From NCBI GenBank assembly GCA_013397075.1, contig VWZS01009797.1, forward strand, positions 1-64,000: DNA of 64,000 bases, read 5' to 3'. A model generated the notes under the pieces. It was not told where the DNA came from, ran no database searches, and saw only the letters and a program-made list of their open reading frames with translations. Numbering within the stretch: position 1 is the first letter of the stretch; every line of letters starts with the position of its first letter. This document shows, piece by piece, positions 1-12,080 of this stretch. Position numbers and translations under genes: made by a program. This DNA is from Rhabdornis inornatus. Its lineage: Eukaryota > Chordata > Aves > Passeriformes > Rhabdornithidae.

Positions 1-2160
1 TCTCCTCTCCTCTCCTCCTCACAGAATCTGAGAGTGGTATTTCTGCTCAGACAGGATAAAATCCTTTATGCTATGAAGCATCCCCAGAGATGCCCATCTG
101 ATTGCATCTTCTGTCTTGCTAGGGCTGCCTGCATATAGGAGTTATCATAGTTACAGAACGACTTGATTCTCAGCAGAGTTAAAATATTGATATTGTGCAA
201 AGTTAAAACAAAGCAAATATATTTTTTAAAAATTATTTATTTGTTTTACCTACAGGCAGTAATACTATTCCAGCCTATTACTCTTAAGCACTACAGCAAG
301 ACCATGAAATGTAATTGCAATCTTAATGTAAAAAAATTCAGCATATTTTACAATTAAAGAAAGAAAAATAACTTTCATGACAAAATGACAAATTAATTTT
401 TCCTTCCATTGTTTCTGTAATATCTGTGTCTCCTTGATGGCATGCATGTTTTTCTCTGTCTCATGAAACAGCAACATCTGCTGTTCTTTATGTTTATCCA
501 TTGCTTTTGGAGCTGCAGGACTGGATCAACCCTTTTTTTCAGGGTTTTCAGTACCATCCCAGAGACTGAAGGCAAAGTCAGACCAAAAGCTGAGCTCAGG
601 GGGGGTTCAGGCTTTCAGGGACAGAAGAAGCACATCCAGGACTGCAAAACCCAGTAGAAAACTTGAGAGTTGGCCAGCGGTGGGAATGTGTTCATGTCTT
701 CAAGGCCAGCTTGAAAACTGTGACATCTTGATGTGGAATTTAGCTTGAAAAACATAGTATCAGCATTCATTTCATAATAAAATTGTTTATTTGTTTTAGA
801 GGAGTAGCATTTAAAGACCTGGTCAGAAATGGTAGGAAACAAGCACTCCAAAAGAACAGAATTGAGAAACAGGCTGTGTCAGTACAAAAAACACCAAACT
901 GAGCAGCTCATTTGCCAGGTTTCTTTGGCCTTACCAGCTCATTTTCCAGTTTTTACAAGTATTTCTTTCTCCTGGGTCGCTGTATGAAAGAGCTGCAGAG
1001 AGCAGAGAGGAGAGCACACAGCCAGCAGCCCCTGGAAGTGCCAGCTCCCCTCCTTCAGACACTACCTGTGTGCCTGCCTGTGCTCCCAAACCTGGGTGCT
1101 ATTTGCAGGAAGAAGCCACTAAACGAAGACAGACACGTGGAGGTGGAAGTGGTGATGGTTAACTCAGCCCTGTGCTTTGGTGGCAGAGCTGGGGTTCTGT
1201 CTGGGCTTGGTTTCATGCAGAGCCCAGGGGATGTGGAGGTGACCGTGGTGCAAACACCTTTTGTTTCCACGGTCAGCAGCAGGGCTTGGGGCTGTGTGGA
1301 GCCCGGCTATTGCACACAGCCTCATGTGCACCTTCCTGACAGGGTTGGTCAGAGATGTTTTAATGTGTTTTAATGTATTTATCCAGTGCATTAGAGGCAT
1401 GTCTGTTGGTGCTCTTGAGGCATACTGATAAAATCAGTGCTCAGAGACTTTTAAAAAATGTGTTTTAACCCTACAGACCATAACTAGCCTCATGGTTGCG
1501 TTTAGAGAGGCAAATTAGTATTCAGGGACTCCTAAATGTGCTTATTATGTAGCTACCATGAATGCATGTGAGGCCTCTGGTCACACCCCAGAATTCCAGC
1601 GTGGGGCACACCAAGTGCCACCTCTAGGTATGTTTGGCACTGCTGGCAGGGAGGTGCTGCAGCCTCACTCAGTGTACCAGACACGTGCTGGCCCAGCACC
1701 CTTCCCTGTGGCCATGCCTCAGAGCACACCCTGGGATGCACCCTAAATCCATGTTGATGGCACAGGGGGAGCTGGGAGCTGAGTTTTCCAAGGGGATCTG
1801 TTCCTTGCCATGAGAGGATCCACATGGATGGCATCGCCTCCATGCCTTCCAGGCCTGGCTTTGAACAAATTGAAGGCTGGGAGGGATATTAGTCTGAAGG
1901 GTTTTTATTTTGTTTTTGTTTGTTTTTAATTTAGGTTCAATTATTATCTATAGCAAGCACTCAGAAGCCAATTCAAGAGCCATACTTCAGCTGCAGCTTG
2001 GCCTTTCTTTACTGTATGCTCTGGTTCATCTTTACAGAGTAAACTGGAGGTCAAAGCAGATCAAATACAGCATTTGCCTGCACTGTTGTTTTCCTTTCTC
2101 TTTTAAAAAAAAGTATTTATTTATTTATTGGTTTTTCACTCCTGTTTGCTGGAACTGACC
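1..2160. other. Noncoding unique DNA
   Basis: The first 20 bases are a TCTCC-type pyrimidine repeat cut by the window edge. The rest is ordinary unique sequence. A 153-codon plus frame at 912-1373 and a 96-codon minus frame at 1553-1843 exist, but neither shows a recognisable domain and both lie in moderately GC-rich DNA where chance frames are expected. A small 10-bp tandem doubling (TTTTAATGTG-type) lies near 1357-1376. No gene or recognised repeat is seen. Confidence 0.6.
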
Positions 2161-2560
2161 AAGCACAGGGAATAATTGTAAAGTTAAAATGAAACGGAAA
2201 TCATCCAGGAAGCAAAAATGATTGCAAAATCTGCTAAAACCAAATGAATACCTCTCAAAGGAGTCGAAAGCATGCAAGATAATGCAGGAAACATTAACAT
2301 AATATTATCTTAACCTTGTAGATAAGATTATCTGATGCGTGAAAATGGTCATTTTTCGTATTGATTCCACCGTGCCATGCAGCAGTTCTTAGGGAAATGA
2401 ATAGGTCATTAAATGTTCATTACTTGATAGGCTCTAAAGCAGAAAAGATGTATTAGCAAATGAATTAACTGCTTTGCTACAGTTTGAATATATCATTAAT
2501 GTATGTTTTCCTCATGGAAGAAGTGAATTGTGTGCATCTGTAGGGCAGCAGGGTCTGTAG
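2161..2560. promoter_or_regulatory. Possible conserved noncoding element
   Basis: This AT-rich block is free of simple repeats and recognisable transposon sequence. It carries many short AT-core motifs of the homeodomain and GATA type (for example the AGATAAGATTATC stretch near 2321-2333) and keeps a few CpGs. That texture resembles vertebrate developmental enhancers, but I judge it by appearance only. It may equally be neutral AT-rich DNA. Confidence 0.22.
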
Positions 2561-3169
2561 GCTGCTGGGAAGCAATATTTGCTTAATACTTGAGGGACAT
2601 TTGCACTTCTAGAAAATTCAGATAAACCCTCATCACTTTTCTGGTAACTGGGAGTAGAGAATTTGGCTATTTATCCATTTATGAAAGCTGTCATAGGAGA
2701 GTTGTGCCTTGTGGGATGCCTTTTTTGAGAGCAGGAGTGATGCACTGGCTGCAGGAGTGCTGCCCCAGTCCTGCAAAGGCACTGCTCCTCAGGGAGACCC
2801 AATGGGAACTGGGGGAGATGCCCATGGAAGCAGCAGATAAAACACTTTGCACTGGCCAGGCTGCTGGAGCATCACAGCTGTGGCCATCTCAGTGCTCCCA
2901 GGGGACTGCTGCCCTCAGACACTGCCCACTTTTCACAGCCCACGGCTGACCCTCATGGGAGCCACAGGGAAAAAAGGTGTTTCCAGCAGCAGAGCATGTG
3001 GGAAACCTGGCAGCACATCACCTAACCTTGCTGAAGGCTGCCCAGAGGAGAAAATGCTCGTTACACATTGCTTGAAACAATGACCTGGTGCTGCGGAAAA
3101 AATGCCAAAGGCCTTTCTTGCCCTATCTACAGGATCATTCCCATCTGTGCCAGACACAGAAAAGGGGAT
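2561..3169. other. Noncoding unique DNA
   Basis: Mixed-composition unique sequence, GC-richer between about 2700 and 3090. Overlapping 74-81-codon frames on both strands in that part reflect the lower stop frequency. No repeat, splice-consistent exon or RNA gene is apparent. Confidence 0.55.
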
Positions 3170-3500
3170 TTTTTCTCTCTTTCTTTTAAAAGCTATAAGG
3201 CTTATAATTGCATTTGACGCTGTTTTTCAAAGCCATTTGTGTCCACACCCGCTATGACTTTAAACGATATTATAAGCGCATTAACAAATTAAGTGACATG
3301 TTACCCAGAGGGACAGTCATGAGCATGATTTCGGCTCACACAATTGTTGGAGAAATCCCAGGCTGCAAAGCTGGACAGCAGAACCATAGCAGGAAAGATG
3401 TGCCGACAGTTGTGAAGGCAGCACAGCTGTGAGAGCGAGCGCTGCGAGCGCTGCGGCTCAGACGCGGCCTCGGAGACTGGGAGCAGTGCTTGGAGCCAGG
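3170..3500. promoter_or_regulatory. Possible regulatory block with CpG cluster
   Basis: A run of AT-core motifs and scattered CpGs (about 3190-3420) leads directly into a dense CpG cluster at about 3433-3475, with roughly eight CpGs in 45 bases including two AGCGCT palindromes. The surrounding sequence is strongly CpG-poor, so retained CpGs suggest a recently GC-biased patch, an unmethylated site or selective constraint. It is too short for a conventional CpG island, and no transcript start is evident. Confidence 0.28.
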
Positions 3501-5080
3501 CATTGTGCAGCAAGAACTGAGCAAAACTCTGCTCTGCTGCTCACTCCTAACCTGCAACACCACCTGCTGTTACAATGCACAGTGTCTCCTCAGCAGTGCT
3601 GAGTGCTGGGGATATGCTGAGAGCAGCAGCGCTGCTTGGTTGTAGAACCCCCGGCATACAGCAGTAAGCCTTTCCTGGGAAATGTGAGTAAGGGTGTTAA
3701 TTGAAAAGTCATTAGCGCTGAAAAACAAACATGGAAAAATACGGATAAATTCCTTTCCCCATTCCCTTCTTTTTTCCTTCCCCCAGTTCAGATTTACTAA
3801 GTGCTAAACCAAAACCTAAGGGCTCCTTCTGGCTACCTAGTGGGAGGCTATAACCATATTATCCTTCATCTCTGGAGTAAGGTGAGGTGGCAGCTTCCCT
3901 TTTAAGCCCTTTCTTGTGGAAGATCTTGTACTCTCAATCACCCAGCTCCTGACTTTTCCCTCCCTCAATTCCTACTGCTCCTTCAGCAGATGCCATGCTG
4001 CTGCAAGCCCTCAATTTGTCTGGAGCGGGTAGATGCTGAGCTGAGGGAGCTTTGGCTCTGCCCCTTTGCTTTTCATCACACAGTTAAACAGACAAGAGTG
4101 CGACAGACTGAGGTGGCATTTTCATCTTCCTCTGCTCCAGCAGTCAGGGACTGCCCCTTTGTGGGCCATCAGAAAGTCAGCAGGGACCTTTGTCTCAGAT
4201 GAGCATCCCTGTAACTCAATGCCTTCACCATTTCTCTCCTGGGGTGATACCATTTATGGACTTTTCTCAGGACAGGGTCTAATGTCTCAGCCAAGTGCTA
4301 AATCAGTAACAGAAAGATGATTTCATTCTTCTGTTTAATTCAAGTTTCACAATCTGCAAGAATATCACCCTGAGCCTTCTCCCCTTAGTTCCCAAACTGG
4401 TTTTTATTGCTCTCCCATCACAAGCTAGGCTGTGATTCTGCAGGAATAAACGAGCTCTGCACCCATGGAAAGCCCATTTTCTTGGCACAATCAGGAACTA
4501 AGCTGTTTGTCCACATTCAGCATTAGATTTACATGGGACAAGAGAGCTGTGTTCTACAAAACAATGTTTTCACCAGAAGTCTGAGGAGTTTCCAACTTTG
4601 GGCTTTATTTGTATTTTAAATTTAGCATTTGCAGATGTTTTATAGCCATCCAACTATTTCGACAAAATGATCACTTGACAATATTATATTGCTGAGCCTT
4701 GAACTGTGGCCAGATTGCTTTGTTTACATAAGACCACCTGCAGCCATGGTATATTTTGTGACCTTCTATGGAGAAACAAAATTGTGAGTAGGGGAGCATT
4801 ACTCAGGTCTCTTTTGGTTCATGAATGAAGACCACTACAACATGTACAGTGGGGGTATGAGAGGGAGATGAATTAATCATGACACACTACAGAAAACGAA
4901 GTGCTTGCCATTCATTTAGCAGTCAATCAAGTATCTGAGAAACTATAGGCCCCTTTGTGGTACAGGAGCTCAGGGCTCCATCCCAGTTCTACCAGCAGTG
5001 ACTCACTGGTGGGAGGCATAATGTCATGGGTTATTCCTGTTCATTTGGCCTGTTCCAAATTTCCATGAAACACCAATGGG
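3501..5080. other. Noncoding unique DNA
   Basis: Unique sequence with no recognised transposon and no domain-bearing frame. Frames at 3990-4202 and 4066-4320 (70 and 84 codons) overlap each other on the plus strand in different frames and look like chance. The end of this stretch runs into an A-rich tract. Confidence 0.6.
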
Positions 5081-5109
5081 AAAGAAAAAAAAAAAAAGAA
5101 AAAAAAAAA
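5081..5109. repeat. A-rich simple tract
   Basis: Adenine runs interrupted by single G bases. It could be the remains of a retrotransposon poly(A) tail, but I recognise no element body on either side, so a simple low-complexity tract is the safest call. Confidence 0.8.
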
Positions 5110-6830
5110 GGACCACTCCTAGGATGAGCAACGTGTCTTGCCAAATGCTACGCACAACGTCAATGCGCAAGTACGTCTGCCCACCTCATGTTCCTTTACC
5201 TTGGTTGGTAAAATCAAACACTGTCAAATAGGCAAGGCACTGGGGAGTGAAAAAGACAAGGCAGTAATGTTTATTAGAGGTTTGAAGAAAACATCCTCCC
5301 CTTCTGCAGAGGTACCAACCAAACCACCTTGTAATGTAAGAACAAGGTGAAATTTTAAACACTGGCACTTCTTAGTGAACAATGTCTGATCTTGTTTCTG
5401 AGCAGCTGAGCTATGGGTAGAGTCCAAATGTCTCTCTGCAAGAGATGATTGCACTTAGAACCAGCCAAAAATGTTAAAAGACATCGAACTTGATATTGCA
5501 AAACTTATTGCCATCTGGCCAGTGCAATCAGTTAACTTTTATTAAAGCTCATGAGAAGCAATGGAAGAAGCTCTTTTTTTGGGTTTCTTTGCACTAAGAA
5601 TTTATCCAACAGCTCCAGTCTCTTATTATTTATTTTTTATGGTTCAGATGAAGTAGATTATTCCAATCTATATTATTTTCAAATTTTGCTTTGCCTAACC
5701 AGTTTATAAGCACTAAGAAAAACTAAAGTCCATCCTGGTTAGCACATCTTTGTGTGAGGCAATGCTGAAACCGTTTGTCAGAATTTCCACTCATGTTTAG
5801 GGGGATGCTTGATAGGCCTGTAAACTCAAACAACAGTGGTTTGTTTATTTTTTTGTGAAAGCACTATATGTCATCCTTACTGCATGTCTGATCCCCACTG
5901 CTTCAGCACAGAGTTGGCCCTGATCCTGAAACCCTTATGTATATGCAAAAGGCATCCAAATCTGTGGGACCCAGAGGACTGTTCCCCAAGACCTGTTTGC
6001 TGTGAAAAGTGGTGATAACAGCTCTTGGTCTTGCTTTTGTCTCTGCAGGAGACTTGCTGCTATCCTTAGGTAACCACAAGGTTGAATTCAGGTTGGGAGG
6101 ACATTTCCCCTGGTCTTTCCTTCCAACCATCCACACTCCCACTGCAGTGTGAAACCTGAGTACTCCGTGCTCTTTCCAACCATTTTGTGTGCCAGGGAGT
6201 TTAGATTAAGATTTAGAAAGCAGATGAAATATATCTCCAGGCCTTGAGGGTATTTTAATTCTAAGCCTTGTCTGCAGGAATGCCTTGGGTACCATGCAGC
6301 AAGTCCAGACTGAATTAATTGGGTGAACATATTCGAGCTGCTGGGCATGCTGCAGCTACTCAGCAGACATGGCATGGGCCAGTGCCACCCTGCTTTTCTC
6401 AGGAAAATCATTTCTCCCCAGACCAGTGGCCTCTCTCCTCTGAAATGATTGTTTCTATGATTCATGATTTCAGTTTACTGAAACCCTGCTCCTTTTACAA
6501 ATATCTTTTTTACGCCCCCTTCATTTCCTTTGCCACCCTAGCCTGGAAACGGGCCTTGATTGTTTCAGCTCACATACTCTGTGCAGAGATGAGCTGCAGC
6601 CAAATCTCCTGTCTTGGGCTAATTAATGACACAGTAGCACAGTTTCCCTGAACAAAAGTCTGTCGCATTCCCTGAGTTCACATATTAGCCTTTGTACGAT
6701 CCAAGACGTGACAAAGCACTGCCCCAAACCTGTCTCTCCATTGCTTGTATTTCCCATTTAATCTGTTTCTCCTTCCTCTCTAAACTCTTTTCTCAGTCTT
6801 TCAGCAAGTGTGAAACAATTTCCTCTTTTC
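5110..6830. other. Noncoding unique DNA
   Basis: Mostly AT-rich unique DNA. A minus frame of 125 codons at 6088-6465 and a plus frame of 110 codons at 6319-6651 overlap each other antisense and show no known domain. One short stretch (5916-5972) resembles an ancient amniote repeat and is listed separately. Confidence 0.6.
5916..5972. repeat. Possible decayed ancient amniote repeat
   Basis: The left end GGCCCTGATCCTGAAACCC resembles the end of the palindromic element called at 30697-30809 (GGGTCCTGATCCTGAACTC). The opposite end (TGTGGGACCC) is only a weak inverted match. The resemblance is at one end only, so this is tentative. Confidence 0.25.
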
Positions 6831-7600
6831 ACAGGGGCCTAGTGGCAAGCAGATTAATGAACCCTTAACACAACACGGACTGCTGCTGCCAAAAAATGTA
6901 TGAAATGCATTCAGCAGTCCCCACAGTGCACGGTGTGGGGGACAATTACCGAAAAACAAAAGCTGTGGAGCAGTTCACTTAGGTTTCCAGAAGTCTGAAG
7001 AGTTTGGATCAGACATAGGGAACTAGAAAAATGCCCCTGATTTTTTTTTTTAAATTTTAAATTTTTATTGGTCAGCACCAGCTATCTTTTGCAACTTTAA
7101 ATGTAGCAGAAAGCAGGCCAAGTGATAGCAACCTGCAGCCTCCTTCATTCCTGGCGTAACTGCTCTACAGTTGATTAGACATCAGGGATAAATTTGACTT
7201 GCATTATCCCGACATTATTGTGCTTCTGCTTGAGGTCTCTGTATTGTTCTGAACTGGAACTTAATGTTTTATATTTCAGAGGGGTTTTAGAGGAGAGATC
7301 CTTTGATTTCTCACTGGCCTTGCCAGCTCCATGCTAACCTCGCCAGTGGCTCTGTGTAAAATATTTGGAAAATAGCTTGCTTTCTATCTTTCCTTCCTTT
7401 TTCCTCCTTCCCTTTCCCCCCCCTCCACTCCCCCTTCTTTAATGAGCCTTTGTTGGTCCAGCTTGCTCTCTCAGTCTCTTAACACACTTGTGTGTGGAAC
7501 ACTAACTCCTTGAAATGCGAAACAGATGGATGAAGTGTGGGACTCGCAGATATTTGTTTTGGAACAGCGCTGCACATCAGTGTCTGTGGAAGAATTTCCA
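6831..7600. promoter_or_regulatory. Possible conserved noncoding block
   Basis: Unique AT-rich sequence with short AT-core motifs (AGATTAATGA near 6851, GTTGATTAGACATC near 7172). It is interrupted by a T/A tract at 7041-7069 and a pyrimidine-rich tract at 7381-7440. No transposon signature is seen in the motif-rich parts. The regulatory reading is an impression from texture, not a conservation result. Confidence 0.22.
7381..7440. repeat. Pyrimidine-rich tract
   Basis: About 60 bases almost entirely C and T on the plus strand, including a run of eight C. Such mirror-like homopyrimidine tracts are common low-complexity sequence. It is not next to a plausible AG acceptor and exon, so I do not read it as a splice signal. 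Confidence 0.75.
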
Positions 7601-8187
7601 GCAGCTGGGTAAGCCCGCTGAGACTTCCCTAGTTTCAGTACAAAAGAGAGTCCCCTAAAGAACTTTTGGCGGTCCCCAGATCTCCCCCAGGGAGTTTTTG
7701 CAGCTCATGAAAAGCAGACTTTGCACTCCCAGGCTGACATATGGTGCTTCCAAGTTCAAGCGCTAAAGGTGAAGTTATTTTATTTTGGAGAGCTTCAGGC
7801 ACTTTGCTTGTTTGCAAAACGCTCAAGAAGCGACGTGACTTAAAAAGCTGGATTAACGATGTTTTAGATTTCAACAGCAGCTTCCACCCCAAGAAATAAA
7901 ATAATTCTTTGTAGCCACTAATGACTACAGCCTCCCAACACTATGGTGAAGAAAGCAGCCTGGTTAATCACATTTTGTAGGTGGGAACACAGAAGGTGAA
8001 ACCCAGGTCCCAGCTGAAGTCAAAGCGAAATTTCCCTTGATTTCATTAGAAGTAGGATTCCAGTGACTGTGATTAGGAGCCTGAGTCTGCAAATCCTTAT
8101 TCGGAGTCTGGCCATTACACAGACAAGCAGTCCATTGTAGCTGTGCACTCACATAAACAAGACTTAGTGGGAATACAGACCTACATT
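7601..8187. other. Noncoding DNA with old repeat traces
   Basis: Unique sequence containing a short imperfect inverted pair at 8015-8023 and 8037-8045 (TGAAGTCAA / TTGATTTCA), and a stretch near 8088-8110 reading like the end of the element at 30697-30809. The TGAAGTCAA...TTGACTTCA type of motif is widespread in old repeats of turtles, crocodilians and birds. The pieces are too decayed for family assignment. Confidence 0.35.
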
Positions 8188-8355
8188 TTTATTTTCAAAA
8201 GTGGTCACTGATTTGGGATGCCTGGCTTGAGACACCTGAAAAGGCTTTTTCACTGTCAGGGAATGTTTGTGCCCGAAATCTGTCAGAGCTGGGCCTAAGG
8301 CAACACCTCCAGTCAATTTTGGTTTAGAAATCATGCTCATAAAAATTTGGCTTTC
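8188..8355. repeat. Ancient palindromic MITE-like element
   Basis: The left part (TTTTCAAAAGTGGTCACTGA, then GCCTGGCTTGAGACACC) matches a palindromic repeat I know from turtle and crocodilian genomes. The right end near 8318-8355 reads as an imperfect inverted copy of the left end (GAAATCATGCTC...AAAAATTTGG). This terminal inverted structure suggests a non-autonomous DNA transposon relic. Divergence is high and a formal family name needs a repeat-library search. It explains the overlapping antisense frames at 8164-8680 as chance. Confidence 0.5.
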
Positions 8356-9280
8356 CTTTAGGTCACTGCGTAAGGCCAAGAACAGCAGACTCAGGATTTG
8401 GGGTTCCTTGTCCTTTGGACTGTATCTAAACTCTTTACATTTATCATTTAATTTGGGGATATTGAGGACATGTCTCAGCAGGGGTATCCTTATCTGCCAT
8501 GTGTTGGAATGTTCCTCCACCAAGGCTGGTAGTTGGATGACTAAACTAGGATATGTCCACAGAAACAAATGGGAAATCCAAGAGGGATTCACAGCTCTGC
8601 AATCAAAATTGTACCATACAGCTGCAATTCTGTCACTGCTGTCCCCACATGGCTCTCAGAGGGACAATGGCAGCTTGTAACAGGGACCTGGGGAGGCAAA
8701 GCTGGGTGGACGTGAGAACATGGGCAGGGAAAGGGACTTTAAAGGTTCATAGTACTGCATAGTGAGCTGGTTTAGCGGAGCAGATTTGCTTTTCTTTCAC
8801 ATCAGCTCCCTCCTGCCCCACAGCACAGCATATCTGGGCTCAGTCTGACCTGTCGGTCTCATTCCACAATGTGCTCTACCTTCTGATGGGCTTTGTTCTG
8901 CATGGAAACCTGAGCCCAGAGCTGCTCTTGCTGCCTTTATCCCCCTCATGCCCAGCAGCTGTCTATTGCTACAGCAAGTTGTGAAATATGGTGCAAACAG
9001 CACATCAGCTGGTCTGTGGTGCCTTGTGCTTGCACGTGGCCCCGTGGGGTGGCTGTGGTAAGTCAGTGCATTAAATATGAAGTGGCTTAACTGGCAAAGA
9101 GCAGGGACTGGGCTGCCTTGTATCCATCATGGCTTGCAAGCTCACAGTTACTGTGGAGCAGCTGATGGGCTGCAAATTTGCACCTCAGCATTTCTGCAGA
9201 GAGCAGTTCATGGGACTCAGAAAGCAAGTGAGATTTCAAAAGCTGGGCTATTGAAATTCAGCTCACACTCCAACACATGC
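8356..9280. other. Noncoding unique DNA
   Basis: Unique sequence with no recognised repeats. Several 68-142-codon frames on both strands overlap here without domains. It ends at a CATATA microsatellite. Confidence 0.55.
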
Positions 9281-9284
9281 ATAT

Positions 9285-9333
<49 letters not shown>

Positions 9334-9336
9334 CAC
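9281..9336. repeat. (CATATA)n microsatellite
   Basis: About eight near-perfect units of a six-base CATATA repeat, flanked by short ATAT and CACAC runs. In one plus frame (9077-9517) it would encode alternating His-Ile, which accounts for that 146-codon frame and argues against it being a real protein. The array is likely length-polymorphic. Confidence 0.92.
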
Positions 9337-10049
9337 TTCTGAATGTGTTGATCTCCCCTTGCCATCTATGTGGGGAGCCAGAGCTCTAAAGGAAGCTGTG
9401 ATGGATCAGCCATCTAGAGCCTCCTTTTCTTCTGTCACTTCTATACCTAACACAGTTCCTTTCTTCCTAGAGGAGACATGCCCAATCTTATGCAGCCCTC
9501 CAGCAGCAGTGCCCTGAGAGGCAAAGCTTGGTGCCCAGCACATTGCCTTTCATGGCTGTCTCATGGAATCAGCTGTATTTTCACAGCCTACTTTGGACCC
9601 ATGGAGGTGAGCCACATCTCACAGATGTGGTTCGTCTTTTTGCCAGCTTCAAACAGGGCTGTTATTTATGATGTTAGTCTGTTAATATAAACTTATTTAT
9701 AAGGCCAAAGAAAGTAAATATTTTATGGGAGATGGTAAAGGTCCTTGGATTAGAATCAGTTTGGGTTTGCTGTCTTTCTTTCTCACTCTCTTTTAATAAG
9801 AAAAGATAAGAAAAGTTATCCAGTTATGACTTGCATGCCAAGGCAAGACAGTGATGCTGGAGAGCTTGGAGAACGACACTGAGCGCTTTTGCGAAGCCCT
9901 CTGAGGATAATGAATTCAAAGCACTTCTCTGAGCCCAGCACTCCCACTTTTGCTTTTTTTATTATTGGTTTCCATGCATTTGTGGAAATAGTTGACTTGG
10001 TGTTTTCACAGTACATTCATCTCCAGTATGTCTGAAATGTCAGGCCCAG
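9337..10049. other. Noncoding unique DNA
   Basis: AT-rich unique sequence between the microsatellite and a CR1 tail. No gene, RNA or further repeat is recognised. Confidence 0.6.
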
Positions 10050-10138
10050 TCTAGGAGAACATGTACCTGCCCATGGCAGAGGGGCAGGAACTAAATGGTC
10101 TTTAAGGTCTCTTCCAATCCATTCTATGATTCTATGAA
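10050..10138 (+). mobile_element. CR1 LINE, 3'-terminal fragment
   Basis: The stretch contains CCTGCCCATGGCAGAGGGGC, then a TGGTCTTTAAGGTCTCTTCC segment, and ends with ATTCTATGATTCTATGA. This is the standard 3' end of avian Chicken Repeat 1 non-LTR retrotransposons, whose tail is a short ATTCTATGA-type repeat instead of poly(A). Only about 90 bases remain, consistent with the severe 5' truncation typical of CR1. Few mismatches to the consensus as I remember it suggest a moderately young insertion. Confidence 0.92.
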
Positions 10139-12080
10139 ATGCTAGTCCTCTTGTAATTTCATCATGCAGAGTTCTAGCATTTGACCAAAGCGAAACTCTC
10201 TGAGCAGAGCTTTTCTGAAAGATCATCTTCCTGTCCAATAAGCATGACTTCATACTATGAAATATTTTGCAGGAATGTGTCAACTCTTATGATGTTTTCA
10301 AAGATAAGAAGTTGAAACAAGTAACAGTGACACTATCATTTTATTTTCGTAATCTTGAAACATTTTGTTACGGTAAAACTGAATCTTTCCTCCTTCAAAG
10401 ATAAAAAGGTCTGCTACATCACTGGCATTTCAATTAATTTTACTTAGACTCTTAGGTCATACTGACAACTGTTAATACTATGCTGGTGTTTTTACATGCA
10501 ATACTTAACAGACGTATGTTTGGTATCATTCAGATTAAATAATTTGACAGTGCTCATTATTAAAAAAAAAAAAGAAAGAATAAATTCCTTTCTGTGAGAG
10601 AAACATGTGCTTTTGGTTCCAGAAGAGAAAACAATCACAACACCAGGATTTCCTGAAGGATGGCAATTCTGGTCCATCACTATCACGAATATCATCACAT
10701 GAGGGACCCTCACTCATGACTAGGACTTATGGACTGGTTCCAGGTGCAACACAGGCACCAAAGGTCCCTAATTGCCGGAAGCCACAAATCCTCAAGAGCT
10801 TGAAACAAAAGTAGAAGGCAAGGGTCTCCAGATGGACAGAGGCAGATGGAGAACTGCAAAGAAACCAGGAGACAAAACAGGTCAGCTTGATGGTAGCAGT
10901 CTCAGCAATTTCCTCCTCAGCTCAAACTCAGAACCTGCAGACCTGTCTTCATTATGTTGTCCTTAACACTTCCATGTCTGGCCATAGCCAAAAAAGCTCT
11001 TATCTGACCTTTCTGAAAGGACTGTGCACCTTTCACCCAGGTCTTCCAGTAGTTCTGGACAGAATTTTACCATCACCTTTGAGAAGGTCAGAAATGGTTG
11101 GTAAGAGATACGAGGCCCCATGCACAATTTCCCCCCTCTCAAATGGCTTTCCTATGAGAAGTGAGAGGTTATGTCAGAAAAAATATTACACACACACAGT
11201 AATTAGTAGTATTTATTTGAAAAAAGACAGAAAAATGAACGTTTTTTAAAGGGGAAAATTTGAACTAAAGATCTCTGTTTTATATAGATGTAGCATGTGT
11301 AGCTGACTAATATCTAACCCGTGACCAAAAGTTTTGGGCTCTCAGAGATGATTGAGCATGTGGCATTGGTCAATACCATTAAACACTTTCATTTTCCTAT
11401 GACAAATGACCACGGGGAGCTAGAGATTGTGTTGCCTTACAAGACACAAAGGTAATTTTTATGCTTGTAAACTTCCTGCCCTTGAAGGGATTATTATCAA
11501 CATTATTTGGCCAACAGTGAACAAAAAAGCTTAGGGTGGAAGAAAAAAAAAGTGCTTTATAGTTGTGAAAGGCTCTATGGAGAGAAAGAGAGCCAATGCT
11601 GGCAGCATTGGACACTTAAACAGCAGCAAAATGTAAACTTTCTTACTGTGTGGAGGAGCCCTGTCAGAAACCAAAAGAGACTCTGAGAAGCAGAGAATAT
11701 TCATTTGTGGTGTGTGTGTGTGTGTCTTGTTGGAGAGTATTTCTGTGCTAACAATAGATTTCTTTCCTGAAACACTGTGCTACAGGAACAGAGCCACACA
11801 TCTAGTGTTCATTCCCAGGAGTGACCTTCTGACTGGTGTCCTGTGGAAATGAGAGATGAAAACTCTGAACTTCATTAGGTTTGGCTTTGCTTATGTGAGC
11901 AGCTTTCCCCTACAAACTGATTTAAGGCTGATGAAGTGGCAACACCAAACTGGATGAATTTCTTTGGTGTCTCTTAAGCTTTAGCCTAACATGAATTCAA
12001 TGAGCCTGTGTATGAGAGGACTGGAGTATCATAATCCAAACCATGGTAAAATCAGTTCAGGGGTGACCATGTTACTGGGT
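10139..12080. other. Noncoding unique DNA
   Basis: AT-rich unique DNA with an adenine run at 10562-10573 and a (TG)8 run at 11710-11725. A 120-codon plus frame at 10887-11249 has no recognised domain. No transposon is apparent. Confidence 0.6.
11710..11725. repeat. (TG)8 dinucleotide repeat
   Basis: Eight perfect TG units in otherwise unique sequence. Confidence 0.85.

Noticed and set aside
8164..8680. Overlapping 142-codon minus and 137-codon plus frames
   Set aside because: They lie partly in a palindromic repeat relic and overlap each other antisense. Neither translation resembles a known protein.
9077..9517. 146-codon frame with a His-Ile run
   Set aside because: The run is the translation of the CATATA microsatellite.
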